Source of the DNA: Nostoc sp. 'Lobaria pulmonaria (5183) cyanobiont'
Lineage (GTDB): Bacteria > Cyanobacteriota > Cyanobacteriia > Cyanobacteriales > Nostocaceae
Assembly: GCF_002949795.1 (NCBI RefSeq)
Contig: NZ_CP026692.1
Coordinates: 5,936,545 to 6,000,544 of the forward strand
Direction of reading: 5' to 3'
DNA length: 64,000 nucleotides
The notes under the pieces are model-generated. The model worked only from the letters and a program-made list of their open reading frames with translations, was not told where the DNA came from and searched no databases. Positions 28,891-39,032 of this stretch are shown one piece after another; positions within the stretch are counted from its first letter, which is position 1; every line of letters starts with the position of its first letter. A program made the position numbers and the translations under genes.

Positions 28891-29031
28891 ATTAAATTAA
28901 TCATGAGTCATTAGTCATTGGTGAGTCAGTGCGGTCTTGGGGGTTTCCCCCATGAGCAACTGGCGAACCCGAAGGGTCAATTGTCATTTGTCTTTCGTCC
29001 AATAACCAGGGACAAATGACAATTGACAATA

Positions 29032-29388
29032 TTACACCCCAAATGACTTGCCGCAACCACAAGTTTGATTAGCATTGGGGTTAGTAAATTGGAAACCACC
29101 GCCAATCATGGCATCGCTGTAATCGAGCATCAAACCGTAGAGATATAACAGACTCTTGCGATCGCTGACAATTTTGAAGCCATCATAGTCAAAAACTTCA
29201 TCATCAGGGGCGATCTTGCTGGTATCTTCAAAATCCATCATGTAAGACATCCCAGAACAGCCACCCTGACGTACTCCTACCCGTAAGCAGAAGTCTGTGC
29301 CTTGCTTGTCCCGGAGGGATTTTACCTGGTGCAATGCGGCTTCGCTCAACAGAATTCCGCGTTGTTGAGCCTGAATTGCTTGTGTCAT
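29032..29388 (-). CDS. IscA/SufA-type iron-sulfur assembly protein
   Basis: A 118-aa HesB/IscA-family protein that carries or delivers Fe-S clusters. The three conserved cysteines are present: Cys44 in [10 protein letters not shown] and Cys110/Cys112 in [10 protein letters not shown]. The length is normal. It is close to cyanobacterial SufA/IscA proteins; a nif-linked role is not indicated since no nif gene is near. Confidence 0.93.
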   Translation of the reverse strand: MTQAIQAQQRGILLSEAALHQVKSLRDKQGTDFCLRVGVRQGGCSGMSYMMDFEDTSKIAPDDEVFDYDGFKIVSDRKSLLYLYGLMLDYSDAMIGGGFQFTNPNANQTCGCGKSFGV

Positions 29389-29709
29389 CTGCTTTTCAAC
29401 TCCCTAATTAGTATAAGCTTTACCCTATATCGGCTTGTTAATGCTTCTGGGTTGCTCGTTAAGTGTTTTTGTATTCATTCTAGCGGCTTAGATGTTACTA
29501 GATGCCAAATTGTAAACACTCCGTCAAAAGTAGCCAAAGATTTCTATTCTAGAATTGAGAGACTCAGTGTGTTTATACATTCGGTATTCTTGAAATTCAA
29601 GCCTTGCGGCAGCCTGAGAAGCAACCATCCTTCAGGTGCAGCCATAAAAATTTAATTCGAGGCTAGCTATCCCCCAAAGTTTACTTCCAAATTGCTTCTT
29701 TTGATCTCT
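29389..29709. other. divergent spacer, no gene seen
   Basis: It holds the outward starts of the IscA-like gene and the DUF6930 gene. A plus-strand frame overlapping the IscA-like N-terminus is a shadow. Confidence 0.4.
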
Positions 29710-31341
29710 ATGACAAGTTTTAATCGCTCTACCAGTCGTCGGTTGAAGAAATTAACTCAAATTCCTTCTGTATGGGAGGGCGATCGCCGTCCGTTGTCAT
29801 CACCAAACCAGCAGTCAGATTTAGAGGCAAAGGGAGAATGCATTCTTTGGGTAGATTATTCCCAAGGTGTTGTTCGAGGAATGGACGTAGTAGCTTCAGA
29901 TATTGGCCCAGAAGCAATAGTTCGCACCTTAATGCAAGCAATGGAGCATCCTCAAAGTCCAGCAAGACCTGCCAGACCTCAAAGAATTGTAGTCAAAGAC
30001 CGTGAGATCCAATTTTACCTGCGGGGAGTGCTACAAGATTTGGATATCGCTATTGACTACGCACCAGAACTGCCTTTAATTGACGAACTGTTTCGTGGAT
30101 TCGCCGATATCCTCGATAGTCAAACCCCTGACTTACCCCCACAGTATGCGCAAATCTTGCGAGAGAAAGCATTTGCAATTTGGCAAGCAGCACCTTGGGA
30201 ATTTTTGGAAGAACAGCAAATTTTGTCAATCGAGATTAATAAGTGGGATGTTGGCACAGTTTACGCCTCAGTCATGGGAATGCTGGGAATGGAGTATGGG
30301 ATTTTGTTTTATCGCTCAGAAGAGTCTTTAAAACAGTTTCGTGCCGCAGTTCTAACAGATGAAGAATCAACAGAGCATCTAGAAGAAGCGTTCCTTAAGC
30401 AAGATTGCTTGTTTCTCACTTTTGAGAGCATTGACGAAACCGATGAAGATGACGATGAAGAAGATGATTTGGCGGATCTGCCATTATCAGAAATTGACCC
30501 TACTTTTGGTAATATCCACCCCTTAGAAGGACTACGGTCTGTTTTGTATGACGAAGAAGCATTGGTAATCTTGGTTGCGATCGAAAGCCTGAGTCGCTTT
30601 ATTCGCGATCGCCGTCGCCAACTTCATGAGGACATCTTCCCTACCCTCAGCCGTCGCTATCGCATTTCTCTGCCGCAGTCAGAAGAATCAACTAAATCTG
30701 TAGCTGTGACAGTCTCTACCATGCCGCAGTTAGCAGCAGAATTAGAGGAAATGGCAGGCTTTGGTATTGACGATCGCGAGATTGACAATCTTGATTTCCA
30801 ATCATTGCGAGATGACTTGATACCAGAAGATTCCTTCCTCAGCTTAGGTGTAGTGTCCTGGGAAATGTTGGATTCTCTACGAAAGGGGGTCAGCTACCAT
30901 CAGGCTAGTGAAATCAAACAAGTGGGTGATGGTTTGCCGGTGATTTTAATTCAAACCTCCCGACCCAAGGCGAAGACTGTAATTGAAAGAATTGAAGCAG
31001 CAGGTGGATTGAGAGCAATTTGCTTTAATCCAGGTGCCGATCCCTTTGATGGCGATCGCTACGACCTGGGTTTATTGCAAACTCAAAATGGCGAATTGTT
31101 CCTATTCGGTGAATTTTTAGATGAAGATCCGATCCATGTCGAAGCCCGAAAAAAATGGAATCAGCGGTGTAAAAATACTTTGGGCTACTGTGGCTTAATC
31201 ATTGCCAAAGGACTAACAGGAGCCTCCCGTGGCAATCCTCAGTTACGAGATATGATGGCTTTGTTTGAAGGGCGATCGCTTTCACCAAAAAATTTAGGTA
31301 TTGGCACTCTCCAACTTATGCCCCAACTTAAATTTGAGTAA
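29710..31341 (+). CDS. DUF6930-type cyanobacterial protein
   Basis: A 543-aa acidic protein from ATG 29710 (MTSFNRSTSRRLKKL); the TTG 18 bases upstream is less likely. Segments include CILWVDYSQGVVRGMDVV, a central region on plant-like 'average of area' domains with LPPQYAQILREKAF, an acidic linker around residue 245 (DEDDDEEDD), and a C-terminal half with IQTSRPKAKTVIERIEAAGG. Related proteins in cyanobacteria carry the DUF6930 label; the function is unknown. No membrane helix. Confidence 0.7.
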   Translation: MTSFNRSTSRRLKKLTQIPSVWEGDRRPLSSPNQQSDLEAKGECILWVDYSQGVVRGMDVVASDIGPEAIVRTLMQAMEHPQSPARPARPQRIVVKDREIQFYLRGVLQDLDIAIDYAPELPLIDELFRGFADILDSQTPDLPPQYAQILREKAFAIWQAAPWEFLEEQQILSIEINKWDVGTVYASVMGMLGMEYGILFYRSEESLKQFRAAVLTDEESTEHLEEAFLKQDCLFLTFESIDETDEDDDEEDDLADLPLSEIDPTFGNIHPLEGLRSVLYDEEALVILVAIESLSRFIRDRRRQLHEDIFPTLSRRYRISLPQSEESTKSVAVTVSTMPQLAAELEEMAGFGIDDREIDNLDFQSLRDDLIPEDSFLSLGVVSWEMLDSLRKGVSYHQASEIKQVGDGLPVILIQTSRPKAKTVIERIEAAGGLRAICFNPGADPFDGDRYDLGLLQTQNGELFLFGEFLDEDPIHVEARKKWNQRCKNTLGYCGLIIAKGLTGASRGNPQLRDMMALFEGRSLSPKNLGIGTLQLMPQLKFE

Positions 31342-33004
31342 TTGCATGAATTACTGCAATCTAGAATCTGAAATTATCGGTATGAAAAATTAACTTATGT
31401 GTATTTGATTGGCATATTGACCGAAACTGCATTTAAGAGAGGAAAAGGGGAAGGCTTTGTCTGTCTGTTAACGTTTACCCCTCCCATCCCTCCTATGCAG
31501 TCTATTAACCGGAGGCAGAGCGTTTCCGGTTCCACTCAGTCTTCGTCATCCGCGTACCTATCAGGGCGTGGCACTTTGTAATGAATATTCATGTATATGT
31601 CAATACTAATAAGCGACCAATTTTGAGAAGCTAACTTTATCTAAATTTCATGAAGTACCTGTATTTTTATAGTTTTCTAGTCCTTTTACGGTAATGACTA
31701 TAAGTATAAATAACTACGAAAATCTAAAAAATTATCTACAAAGACTGCTTGAATCAAACCTAACTGATGCACTTAGATATTGGAATCTTTTTTTTTACAA
31801 GTTGTTGAGTTTAGCATCCTGTTATATATCAATATCATTAAGCAAAAGTTCAGATATATATCTTTGTCTTTGTAATTTTTTTATAAAGGATAAAAAATAG
31901 CTTTGTTAATGTCTAAATGAAGATTATTTAAAGCACGTAAATAATAGCTATAATAAACACACTGCCGAAAAAATTAAAATATACGATTCTTTTTATAGGT
32001 ATACTTACCAAATAAAAAATAGTTATAATTATAATTTTATTGACAGTATTTTATATCTTGGCTTAGATATGAGGAAAAGATTTTATGGCAAAATTATAGT
32101 CCCCTACTTGGCTAAAAATGATTTACATAACTTTCAGATAGATGAATACGAAAAATCGCAAAAAAATGCTGATTTTAAAGCAAATTATATCGCTGGAAGG
32201 AAGATAAAAATATGCAAAATTTTATTGCATTCTGACGATAAGTTATTATAAAAGCATGAAACAAAACTAAAATCTTAGTATCGACAGCAGTCAAGTAACA
32301 TCATATCGATTTTGGATTAATTTATCTGTGTGAAATTACAGATGTTGCTGTCAAAATTTACCAAAATACTTGGCAATTTACACTCAGTAGACTGAGTTCT
32401 GTCCCCTTTTTTCTGGCTACTATATTGGCACTGGAAAGCAATCAGCTTGATCAAGGTAAGCCAAAATTTATAATTGTTCAAGTAGCTCTGAACTTATTGG
32501 TTACAGTCAGGTTACAGATGGGTATTTGTCGTTTATTTGCATACTTTATAAGTGACTATTCACGCTCTATATACACCACTCCAACCCGCCTATAAGCCAG
32601 CATTCCAGCATGATAATGATTCTGAGGCTTTATTTTTTGGTGTTCTAGCGGATGTTCTCTCCAAGGGGGTTTGACGAACTTAGTTAAGAGAGAAGGTCAA
32701 ATGCTTTCAATGGAAAATAATTTTGAAAATCTTCATTGAGTCAACAGTAGGTATCTTGAATTCATTTATAAAATTTCATTGTCAGGCTTTACTTATAAAG
32801 CAACTATGTGCTATTTATGCTGTCACACTAGTAACAAATAAAGTGTATTATTTTGATTTTTTTAGAGAATGATCAATCCTTTGACAAAACGAACATTTTT
32901 AATATTAATGATATTACTTGATTTCCTGATACAAACTCTGATAACCTTATCGGTTCCCTCTTTAATTTAGATTCTTTCGACCATCTAAATATACAGCAGA
33001 TAGC
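31342..33004. other. 1.66-kb AT-rich region with no convincing gene
   Basis: Two short ATG frames at 31694-31900 (68 aa) and 32069-32251 (60 aa) lie in very AT-rich DNA and resemble no family; I do not call them. An inverted repeat GACAGCAG (32283-32290) / TTGCTGTC (32344-32351) is present. This may be decayed foreign DNA or a region with an RNA gene that I cannot recognise. Confidence 0.35.
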
Positions 33005-33184
33005 ATGATAGCAATGACAAACAAAAAATGGGCCGTTAAACGCATAACAGTTAACCTCGCAACCCAGGAAGCAGAAAAGCTAGAAAAATATTGTCAACAA
33101 ACAGGTAGACCTGCAACTGACGTGATTCGTGAACTGATTAGAAGTTTACCTGTCTCTGATGACAACAAAGATGAAAATAAGTAA
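33005..33184 (+). CDS. small ribbon-helix-helix (CopG-like) protein
   Basis: A 59-aa basic protein too short for many gene finders. VKRITVNLATQEAEKLEKYC followed by TGRPATDVIRELIRSL fits a ribbon-helix-helix DNA-binding fold: a beta strand, helix, Gly turn and second helix. Such proteins act as dimers, often as antitoxins or plasmid-type repressors. ATG 33005 or 33014 may start it. No toxin gene follows; the next gene is crtQ after a hairpin. It may be a lone regulator. Confidence 0.75.
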   Translation: MIAMTNKKWAVKRITVNLATQEAEKLEKYCQQTGRPATDVIRELIRSLPVSDDNKDENK

Positions 33185-33289
33185 GAAGTTACTTTCACGA
33201 CTTATCCAGAAAACTGCTTTGCCACCAAAAAAATATCTATGATAGTTTTGAGAGTCCGCCCCTATGGACAAAAGTTTGTCTAGATGATA

Positions 33290-33312
33290 CAGACGCGATT
33301 TTATCGCGTCTG
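33290..33312. terminator. hairpin after the RHH gene
   Basis: Stem CAGACGCGA/TCGCGTCTG with a 5-nt loop and no T run. It is also a common Nostoc dispersed palindrome. Confidence 0.4.
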
Positions 33313-33460
33313 GTCATTTACCGGAACTAAAAAAAGTAATCAAAGAGGTTTTATTATCGATATTGGCAAGCATTAATATACTGCTGGAGTTGATATTAAG
33401 TAGCAAATTCCGACACCAACCCAGTTACAATCTGTAAAGAAACTGAAAAGGAACGACGGA

Positions 33461-34900
33461 ATGCGTGTTGCAATCGTAGGTGCGGGACTGGCTGGGCTAG
33501 CAACCGCAGTAGATCTAGCTGATGCTGGTTGTGAAGTAGAGATTTTTGAGTCTCGTCCGTTTGTCGGTGGTAAAGTAGGTAGTTGGATTGATGGAGATGG
33601 CAACCATCTAGAAATGGGGTTGCATGTATTTTTCGGGTGCTACTACCAACTATTTGACTTAATGAAAAAAGTGGGAGTGTTAGAAAACTTACGCCTCAAG
33701 GAACATACCCACACTTTTATTAATAAAGGGGGGCGCACTGGTGCTTTAGATTTTCGCTTTCTTACAGGTGCGCCTTTCAATGGCTTAAAGGCATTTTTCA
33801 CTACTTCTCAACTATCGTTGCAGGATAAATTGCAAAATGCGATCGCTTTGGGTACTAGTCCGATAGTTCGCGGATTGGTAGACTTTAATGGGGCGATGAA
33901 AACTATCCGCAATTTAGATAAAGTTAGCTTTGCCGATTGGTTTCGCAGTCATGGTGGGAGTAATGGCAGCATCAAGCGGATGTGGAACCCCATTGCCTAC
34001 GCATTGGGATTTATTGATTGCGAAAATATGTCTGCCCGTTGTATGTTAACCATATTCCAGCTATTTGCAGTTAGAACTGAAGCTTCAGTTTTGCGAATGC
34101 TGGAAGGTTCTCCATCTGAATATTTACACAAGCCGATTCTAGAATATCTGGAAGCTAGAGGCACCAAAGTTTATACGCGCCGACAAGTTAGAGAAATTCA
34201 GTTTACTGAGTCAGCCGAACAAACCCGTGTCACTGGTATAGTAGTTGCCCAAGGTGATGCAGTAGAAACGATCGCTGCTGATGCTTACGTTTTTGCCTGT
34301 GATGTTCCAGGAATTCAACGCATCCTACCCCAGGAGTGGCGTAAGTGGTCAGAATTTGACAATATCTACAAACTGGATGCAGTGCCAGTGGCTACAGTGC
34401 AGTTACGCTTTGATGGTTGGGTAACAGAACTGAACGATGGAGAGCAACGTAAACAGCTAAATCATGCGGCTGGAATCGATAATTTACTTTACACAGCCGA
34501 TGCTGACTTTTCTTGTTTTGCCGATTTAGCGTTGACTAGCCCTGCGGATTATTATCGCTCAGGACAGGGATCTTTGTTACAGCTAGTGCTGACACCGGGA
34601 GATCCGTTTATTGCACAAAGTAATGAAGCGATCGCACACCATGTTCTCAAGCAAGTCCATGAACTGTTTCCTTCGTCGCGGGAGCTAAATATGACTTGGT
34701 ACAGTGTTGTAAAACTTGCTCAGTCTCTCTACCGGGAAGCGCCAGGGATGGATGCGTACCGTCCCAACCAAAAAACACCAGTAGATAATTTCTTCCTTGC
34801 AGGGAGTTATACTCAGCAAGACTACATTGACAGCATGGAAGGTGCTACTATTTCTGGACGGCGGGCGGCAAAAGTGATTTTGGAGAGTTTAAAGAAATAA
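33461..34900 (+). CDS. crtQ: zeta-carotene desaturase
   Basis: A 479-aa FAD-dependent carotenoid desaturase that turns zeta-carotene into lycopene via neurosporene on membranes. The N-terminal dinucleotide motif is [17 protein letters not shown]; the plant-type ZDS sequence is clear in [31 protein letters not shown] and the C-terminal [19 protein letters not shown]. The length is normal. The SRPBCC gene 62 bp downstream on the same strand probably shares its transcript. Full-length, no defects seen. Confidence 0.97.
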   Translation: MRVAIVGAGLAGLATAVDLADAGCEVEIFESRPFVGGKVGSWIDGDGNHLEMGLHVFFGCYYQLFDLMKKVGVLENLRLKEHTHTFINKGGRTGALDFRFLTGAPFNGLKAFFTTSQLSLQDKLQNAIALGTSPIVRGLVDFNGAMKTIRNLDKVSFADWFRSHGGSNGSIKRMWNPIAYALGFIDCENMSARCMLTIFQLFAVRTEASVLRMLEGSPSEYLHKPILEYLEARGTKVYTRRQVREIQFTESAEQTRVTGIVVAQGDAVETIAADAYVFACDVPGIQRILPQEWRKWSEFDNIYKLDAVPVATVQLRFDGWVTELNDGEQRKQLNHAAGIDNLLYTADADFSCFADLALTSPADYYRSGQGSLLQLVLTPGDPFIAQSNEAIAHHVLKQVHELFPSSRELNMTWYSVVKLAQSLYREAPGMDAYRPNQKTPVDNFFLAGSYTQQDYIDSMEGATISGRRAAKVILESLKK

Positions 34901-34962
34901 CGAACTCCAAAGAGTGCAAAGAACGCAATCGCAAAGCATCTCGTAGAGAAGGAAAAAGAGAA

Positions 34963-35406
34963 ATGCCAGACTGGTTAGAGCATACTGTGCAGGTAGAAGT
35001 AGAGGCTCCCATAGATTTAGTATGGAGCCTCTGGTCTGATTTAGAGCAAATGCCCCGGTGGATGAAGTGGATTGATTCGGTGAAAATTCCGCCAGATAAT
35101 CCAGATATATCTCTTTGGAAATTAAAAACTGGCAGTCTAGAATTTAATTGGCAATCCCGAATTCTCAAAGTTATTCCTAACCAAATTATCCAATGGGAAT
35201 CGGTTGATGGTTTGCCGAATCAGGGAGCGATTCGCTTTTACGATCGCCAGAATAGTAGCATTGTTAAAATGACCATTTCCTACGCCATCCCCGGCCTTAT
35301 TGGCAAAATTATGGATAACTTATTTTTGGGACGGATAGTTGAATCAACGATTCAAGCTGATTTGGAAAGGTTTAAAGAATACGCGCTGAATGTTAAAGCT
35401 AATTGA
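34963..35406 (+). CDS. SRPBCC-family protein next to crtQ
   Basis: A 147-aa START/Bet v1-like protein (lipid-binding cavity fold): WLEHTVQVEVEAPIDLVWSL, LEQMPRWMKWIDSV and the long C-terminal helix ending in LERFKEYAL. Such proteins often follow the zeta-carotene desaturase gene in cyanobacteria, as I recall, so it may bind a carotenoid or other hydrophobic ligand. This is inference. ATG 34963 follows GAAGGAAAAAGAGAA. Confidence 0.85.
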   Translation: MPDWLEHTVQVEVEAPIDLVWSLWSDLEQMPRWMKWIDSVKIPPDNPDISLWKLKTGSLEFNWQSRILKVIPNQIIQWESVDGLPNQGAIRFYDRQNSSIVKMTISYAIPGLIGKIMDNLFLGRIVESTIQADLERFKEYALNVKAN

Positions 35407-35560
35407 TATAGATAGTAAAAACAGGCAGTAGGAAACAAGGTATAAAAGTTTCTTGCTGTCTGATAGGAAAAATATGGATTTTTAAGGGTTTGAGGAGGTA
35501 CGATCAAGCATTATTATTGGTTGATTAGGGCTTGTTAAAGCCTAAAACTTGATTTTTTTT

Positions 35561-35953
35561 TCAATTACTAAAAGCAGGATCAAATTTTCCTGGATTCATC
35601 TTTTTTATGAAATCTACAACTTCAACGAATTCATCTCTGTCTTCTGCTTCCCCAAAAATTCTTAACAAGAAAACAGATTCATTTTTATAATCGGGTGGAT
35701 AGATTCCTTTTGGGAAAACATCAGGAGGACAGCTTCCTTTTGGGAAAACATTTTTTTCTATCTCCAGCACTTTTATACGCAACTTCCTTTTTTTATCATT
35801 TATATTCCAATTAACCCAAAAGAATTCATTTTGTGTTAGTCCAGGGTCAAAGTTATATGTTGCCACAGTCCAAAATATAGGCTGTTGATTGACAGTGAGC
35901 AGTGAAGTAACCTCAATTAGACAGAGAAACATAACACTATATTTAAACTCCAT
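35561..35953 (-). CDS. hypothetical protein with an internal 9-residue duplication
   Basis: A 130-aa protein from ATG 35953; AT-rich compared with its neighbours. It contains a tandem duplication FPKGSCPPD / FPKGIYPPD near residues 69-89. The N-terminus is mildly hydrophobic (SVMFLCLIEVTSLL). No family recognised. Together with the next gene upstream on the same strand (12 bp apart) it forms a two-gene unit of orphan proteins, as seen for immunity or toxin-related genes, but nothing proves this. Confidence 0.45.
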   Translation of the reverse strand: MEFKYSVMFLCLIEVTSLLTVNQQPIFWTVATYNFDPGLTQNEFFWVNWNINDKKRKLRIKVLEIEKNVFPKGSCPPDVFPKGIYPPDYKNESVFLLRIFGEAEDRDEFVEVVDFIKKMNPGKFDPAFSN

Positions 35954-35965
35954 ATATATTATTTA

Positions 35966-36229
35966 TCACTTGCTTAATTCAGTTACTTTTTCAAAACCAA
36001 TATAACCTTCTAATAATTCTATCTTAATGTTTTCAAAGCCTTTATTTTCCAACAGCTTTATTAGCTTTGCATTATCGCTAATACCGTATAATGATGAGTA
36101 TCTTTCAGGAAGAATAGTATAAGTCCATTTACCATTATAAAGCTGTTTATTTTTTATTAATCCATGTTCTAAACCCACTTCGCTAAAGTTTGTAGTGCTT
36201 GAAAACCAAATACGAACAACTCTTCTCAT
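35966..36229 (-). CDS. small hypothetical protein
   Basis: An 87-aa basic protein from ATG 36229 (MRRVVRIWFSS); GTG 36238 is the alternative start. The pattern of beta strands and a helix (KLIKLLENKGFENIKIELL) suggests a small alpha/beta fold. Unknown family. It lies 12 bp upstream of the 130-aa gene and probably shares its transcript. Confidence 0.45.
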   Translation of the reverse strand: MRRVVRIWFSSTTNFSEVGLEHGLIKNKQLYNGKWTYTILPERYSSLYGISDNAKLIKLLENKGFENIKIELLEGYIGFEKVTELSK

Positions 36230-36429
36230 AATTGTCACCTGACTAAATGGTATTTTATTAATAAAATATTATTTGCCTACTGAAGTACTTGAGAGATGAT
36301 CGCGTTTAATAGTAACAATTAGCAAGTGCGATCGCCCGATTTTATAGTTAAGGCACACATTGACAAGCTAATATACAAACTATTTAAGTGAAAAGAATCA
36401 GTAATAATACATAAAAATACTATTTAGAC

Positions 36430-36461
36430 AAAAAAAGCTGCGCTCGCACAAATTGTGCAGC
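36430..36461 (-). terminator. rho-independent terminator of the ferredoxin gene
   Basis: On the minus strand the stem GCTGCAC/GCGCAGC (36455-36461 and 36437-36443) is followed by seven T. Confidence 0.65.
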
Positions 36462-36505
36462 ATTAGTTACCACCTAGTAAAGTGCTTAAGCACAGCAGGG
36501 CGACA

Positions 36506-36742
36506 TTACCAAGTTGGGTCGCTAAACAAATTAATCGTCAATTCCTCGCGTGGCGGTACTGGCGTGATACAAGCGCGGATGATCTCTCCATCCTCTAATT
36601 CGACGGTGCAAGCGTGACAAGACCCCATGAGACAACCGGTGGGAATAAATACCCCAGCCCGGTCTGCTACATCTAAGAGGGCTTCTCCCACTTCGGCATC
36701 TACTGTGACATCATCTGGTAAAAAACGGACACGAACAATCAT
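36506..36742 (-). CDS. 2Fe-2S ferredoxin
   Basis: A 78-aa plant-type-like ferredoxin. The cluster cysteines are in PTGCLMGSCHACTVEL and RACITP (Cys38, 43, 46 and 59 counted from the first Met). The spacing C-x4-C-x2-C plus a distant Cys is right for a 2Fe-2S cluster. It is shorter than photosynthetic PetF (about 98 aa), so it belongs to one of the minor ferredoxin types. ATG at 36745 or 36742 may start it. Confidence 0.88.
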   Translation of the reverse strand: MIVRVRFLPDDVTVDAEVGEALLDVADRAGVFIPTGCLMGSCHACTVELEDGEIIRACITPVPPREELTINLFSDPTW

Positions 36743-36776
36743 CAATGTTGTGTATTTCAGTTAATTGTTATCATTA

Positions 36777-36834
36777 GTCATTAGTCATTAGTCATTGGTC
36801 ATTTGCAAATGACCAATGACTAATGACTAATGAC
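36777..36834. repeat. perfect 58-bp palindrome built from ATTAGTC repeats
   Basis: Arms of 29 bp around the centre ATTTG|CAAAT: tandem CATTAGT heptamers on the left are mirrored exactly as ACTAATG on the right. It lies between the ferredoxin gene and cobQ. Confidence 0.9.
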
Positions 36835-36852
36835 ATTTCAACGCATTTTAGC

Positions 36853-38337
36853 TTAAGACAAAAACGCACTTAAGTCTAAATGGCTGTCAACTTCAATGGC
36901 TAGAGAGTCCAAAATCTGCTCTCGCTGTTCCCGATAGTTAGCAACACCTGTGGGCAAAGATTTTAAACCCCGCTGTTGACGGAGGCGATTTAACCAAGCG
37001 CGTCGCCAAGGCCCATTGTCAAAAAGCCCGTGGAGGTAACTTCCCCACACTGATTGACAACTATCCACTAACCCTAAATTAATATCGTCAAATAGAGCAT
37101 GGTAGGATTGGGGATCTATGCCTTGCTGTTCGATGCGCGATCGCCCTTGGTGGATTTCAAAGCCATTAACTGGTAAGCCTTGTTGGGGATAATTTGAGCT
37201 AACTTGGCGCTGGCGGGCGATTTTTTGTCCTGTAATTACAGTTCTAATTGGTAAAAGATTTAACCCTTGAAATCTGCCCGCTTGTCCCTCTATTCCTTCT
37301 GGATCGGCGATGATTTGACCGAGCATTTGATAGCCACCGCAGATACCTAAAACCGTTCCCCCAGAAGCAGCATAGTTTTGGATAGCTTCTGCCATACCGC
37401 TTTTTTGCAGCAGTAGCAAGTCAGCAATTGTGGTCTTTGTACCTGGGATAATCACGGCATCAGGATGTCCCAAATCTTGCTTCGGACTTAAATACTTAAT
37501 TGAAACTGTACTTTCTGATTCCAGTGGGTCAAAGTCGGTAAAATTGGCAATTCTTGGTAAGCGGATGACGGCAATGTTGAGGTCAGTTTGGGCTTTATTC
37601 GACGACGATTGACGTTCTAGCAGGTCAAGGGAGTCTTCTGCTGGAAACATTTCTTGCAAGTAGGGTATAACACCGATCACAGGGATCTTTGTGCGTTCTT
37701 CTAACCATTTTATCCCCGGATCTAAGAGCGATCGCTGTCCTCGGAACTTATTAATTACTACACCCTTAATTAAGGCGCGTTCATCTGGTTCCAATAATTC
37801 TAATGTGCCAACGACATGGGCAAAAGCACCACCTCGGTCAATGTCAACTACTAACATGGTTGGTGCATTCAAATATTTTGCCACCCGCATATTAGTTAAG
37901 TCGCGGTGCTTGAGATTAATTTCTGCTGGACTACCAGCACCTTCACAAACCACCATGTCAAATTCTGTTCCTAAATGCTGTAGCGATTCTTCAATTGTCC
38001 GCCACCCCAATTCAAAATATTGCTCGTAGTAATCTGAGGCACTCACTTTACCTACAGACCTACCTTTGATAATTACTTGCGAAGTCATATCTCCTTGAGG
38101 TTTGAGTAAAATTGGGTTCATTTCTACCCAAGGCACGACTCCCGCCGCCCAAGCTTGCACTGCTTGGGCGTAGCCAATTTCTCCACCACTGGCAGTGACA
38201 TAAGCATTTAAAGCCATATTTTGACCTTTAAAGGGAGCCACTCGCCAACCACGCCGCGACAGAATGCGACAAATAGCTGTAGTTAAAAGTGATTTCCCTG
38301 CATGGGATGTTGTCCCCACTACCATAATTGATTTCAT
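36853..38337 (-). CDS. cobQ: cobyric acid synthase
   Basis: A 494-aa glutamine-dependent amidase of cobalamin synthesis, adding amide groups to adenosylcobyrinic acid diamide. The N-terminal P-loop-like half starts KSIMVVGTTSHAGKSLL; the C-terminal glutaminase domain has the Cys motif GICGGYQMLG and the His motif SYLHGLFDN. The length is normal. The start is ATG 38337 (MKSIMVVG); a Met four residues earlier is possible. No cobalamin riboswitch could be recognised in the 290 bp upstream, which hold GGGGAGCAGGGG-type repeats. Confidence 0.95.
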   Translation of the reverse strand: MKSIMVVGTTSHAGKSLLTTAICRILSRRGWRVAPFKGQNMALNAYVTASGGEIGYAQAVQAWAAGVVPWVEMNPILLKPQGDMTSQVIIKGRSVGKVSASDYYEQYFELGWRTIEESLQHLGTEFDMVVCEGAGSPAEINLKHRDLTNMRVAKYLNAPTMLVVDIDRGGAFAHVVGTLELLEPDERALIKGVVINKFRGQRSLLDPGIKWLEERTKIPVIGVIPYLQEMFPAEDSLDLLERQSSSNKAQTDLNIAVIRLPRIANFTDFDPLESESTVSIKYLSPKQDLGHPDAVIIPGTKTTIADLLLLQKSGMAEAIQNYAASGGTVLGICGGYQMLGQIIADPEGIEGQAGRFQGLNLLPIRTVITGQKIARQRQVSSNYPQQGLPVNGFEIHQGRSRIEQQGIDPQSYHALFDDINLGLVDSCQSVWGSYLHGLFDNGPWRRAWLNRLRQQRGLKSLPTGVANYREQREQILDSLAIEVDSHLDLSAFLS

Positions 38338-38627
38338 AGTTGCTATCACTTAGTTTTTCAAAATACAGGGTTAATTTTTAGGAACGAACAATAGGGGAGC
38401 AGGGGGAGTGGAAAAGCAGGGGAGCAGGGGAGAAAGTTGCAGTAAGTTTTTCCCCTCTGCCTCTGTGCCCCTTTGCACCTCTAGCTTTTGTGCGTAATTC
38501 CCAATGCCCACTATAACCATCACAAATTTCAATTAGATGGTTATGGTAAAGACTTCATAAATAGATGTGATGTTTCCGTATATATTGTTCCCTTTGATTC
38601 CCTAATCCTAACTCTTAGGTTTTTATT
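38338..38627. repeat. spacer with tandem GGAGCAGGGG-type repeats
   Basis: GGGGAGCAGGGGGAGTGG and GGGGAGCAGGGGAGAAAG runs near 38390-38435 between cobQ and the next gene. No gene is seen. Confidence 0.5.
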
Positions 38628-39032
38628 CTAAAAGGGTATCCGCAACCAATGAATCACAGCATCATAAAAATGATCGCGCCATGAAGCAGTACGCCAATTT
38701 TTTCCCTGATACTGTTCCACTAACTGGCGTCCCAAGGGAGTGAGGCGAAAACTATCTGTAATCCCCTGCCCATCGACTTCTCGGCGCAATACACCCACTT
38801 GAATCAACCAGCCCAAAGCGTTATCACAGGCTAATTCTGATAAAGGGCGTTTAGTATAGCCCTGCTTGAGTCCATTTTCTAGGGCGATCGCAGTTAATGA
38901 CACACTCTGGTGTCCCATCACTTCAAATAAAGATACATTAAAAGGCGAACACACTAGCGATCGCTCGGCTCTTTCTACTGTGCTTTGAGGATAGACAAAA
39001 ATATTTGGGTTTTGGGAATCAACAGCAGCCAT
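38628..39032 (-). CDS. Npun_F0494-type conserved protein
   Basis: A 134-aa protein with ERAERSLVCSPFNVSLFEVM, QGYTKRPLSELACDNALGWL and VLRREVDGQGITDSFRLTPL, a pattern I recall from the cyanobacterial family named Npun_F0494. The winged-helix-like order (helices, then a RREVDGQGITDSFRLT beta wing) suggests nucleic acid or protein binding. The function is unknown. Confidence 0.7.
   Translation of the reverse strand: MAAVDSQNPNIFVYPQSTVERAERSLVCSPFNVSLFEVMGHQSVSLTAIALENGLKQGYTKRPLSELACDNALGWLIQVGVLRREVDGQGITDSFRLTPLGRQLVEQYQGKNWRTASWRDHFYDAVIHWLRIPF

Noticed and set aside
29302-29655. 117-aa plus-strand frame
   Set aside because: Overlaps the iron-sulfur gene on the other strand and has no family features.
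31694-32251. Two short ATG frames in the AT-rich region
   Set aside because: Length expected by chance in such DNA is close; composition is not protein-like and no family is seen.
38338-38627. Cobalamin riboswitch upstream of cobQ
   Set aside because: I looked for the B12-box-like core and did not find it; the spacer is mostly repeats.
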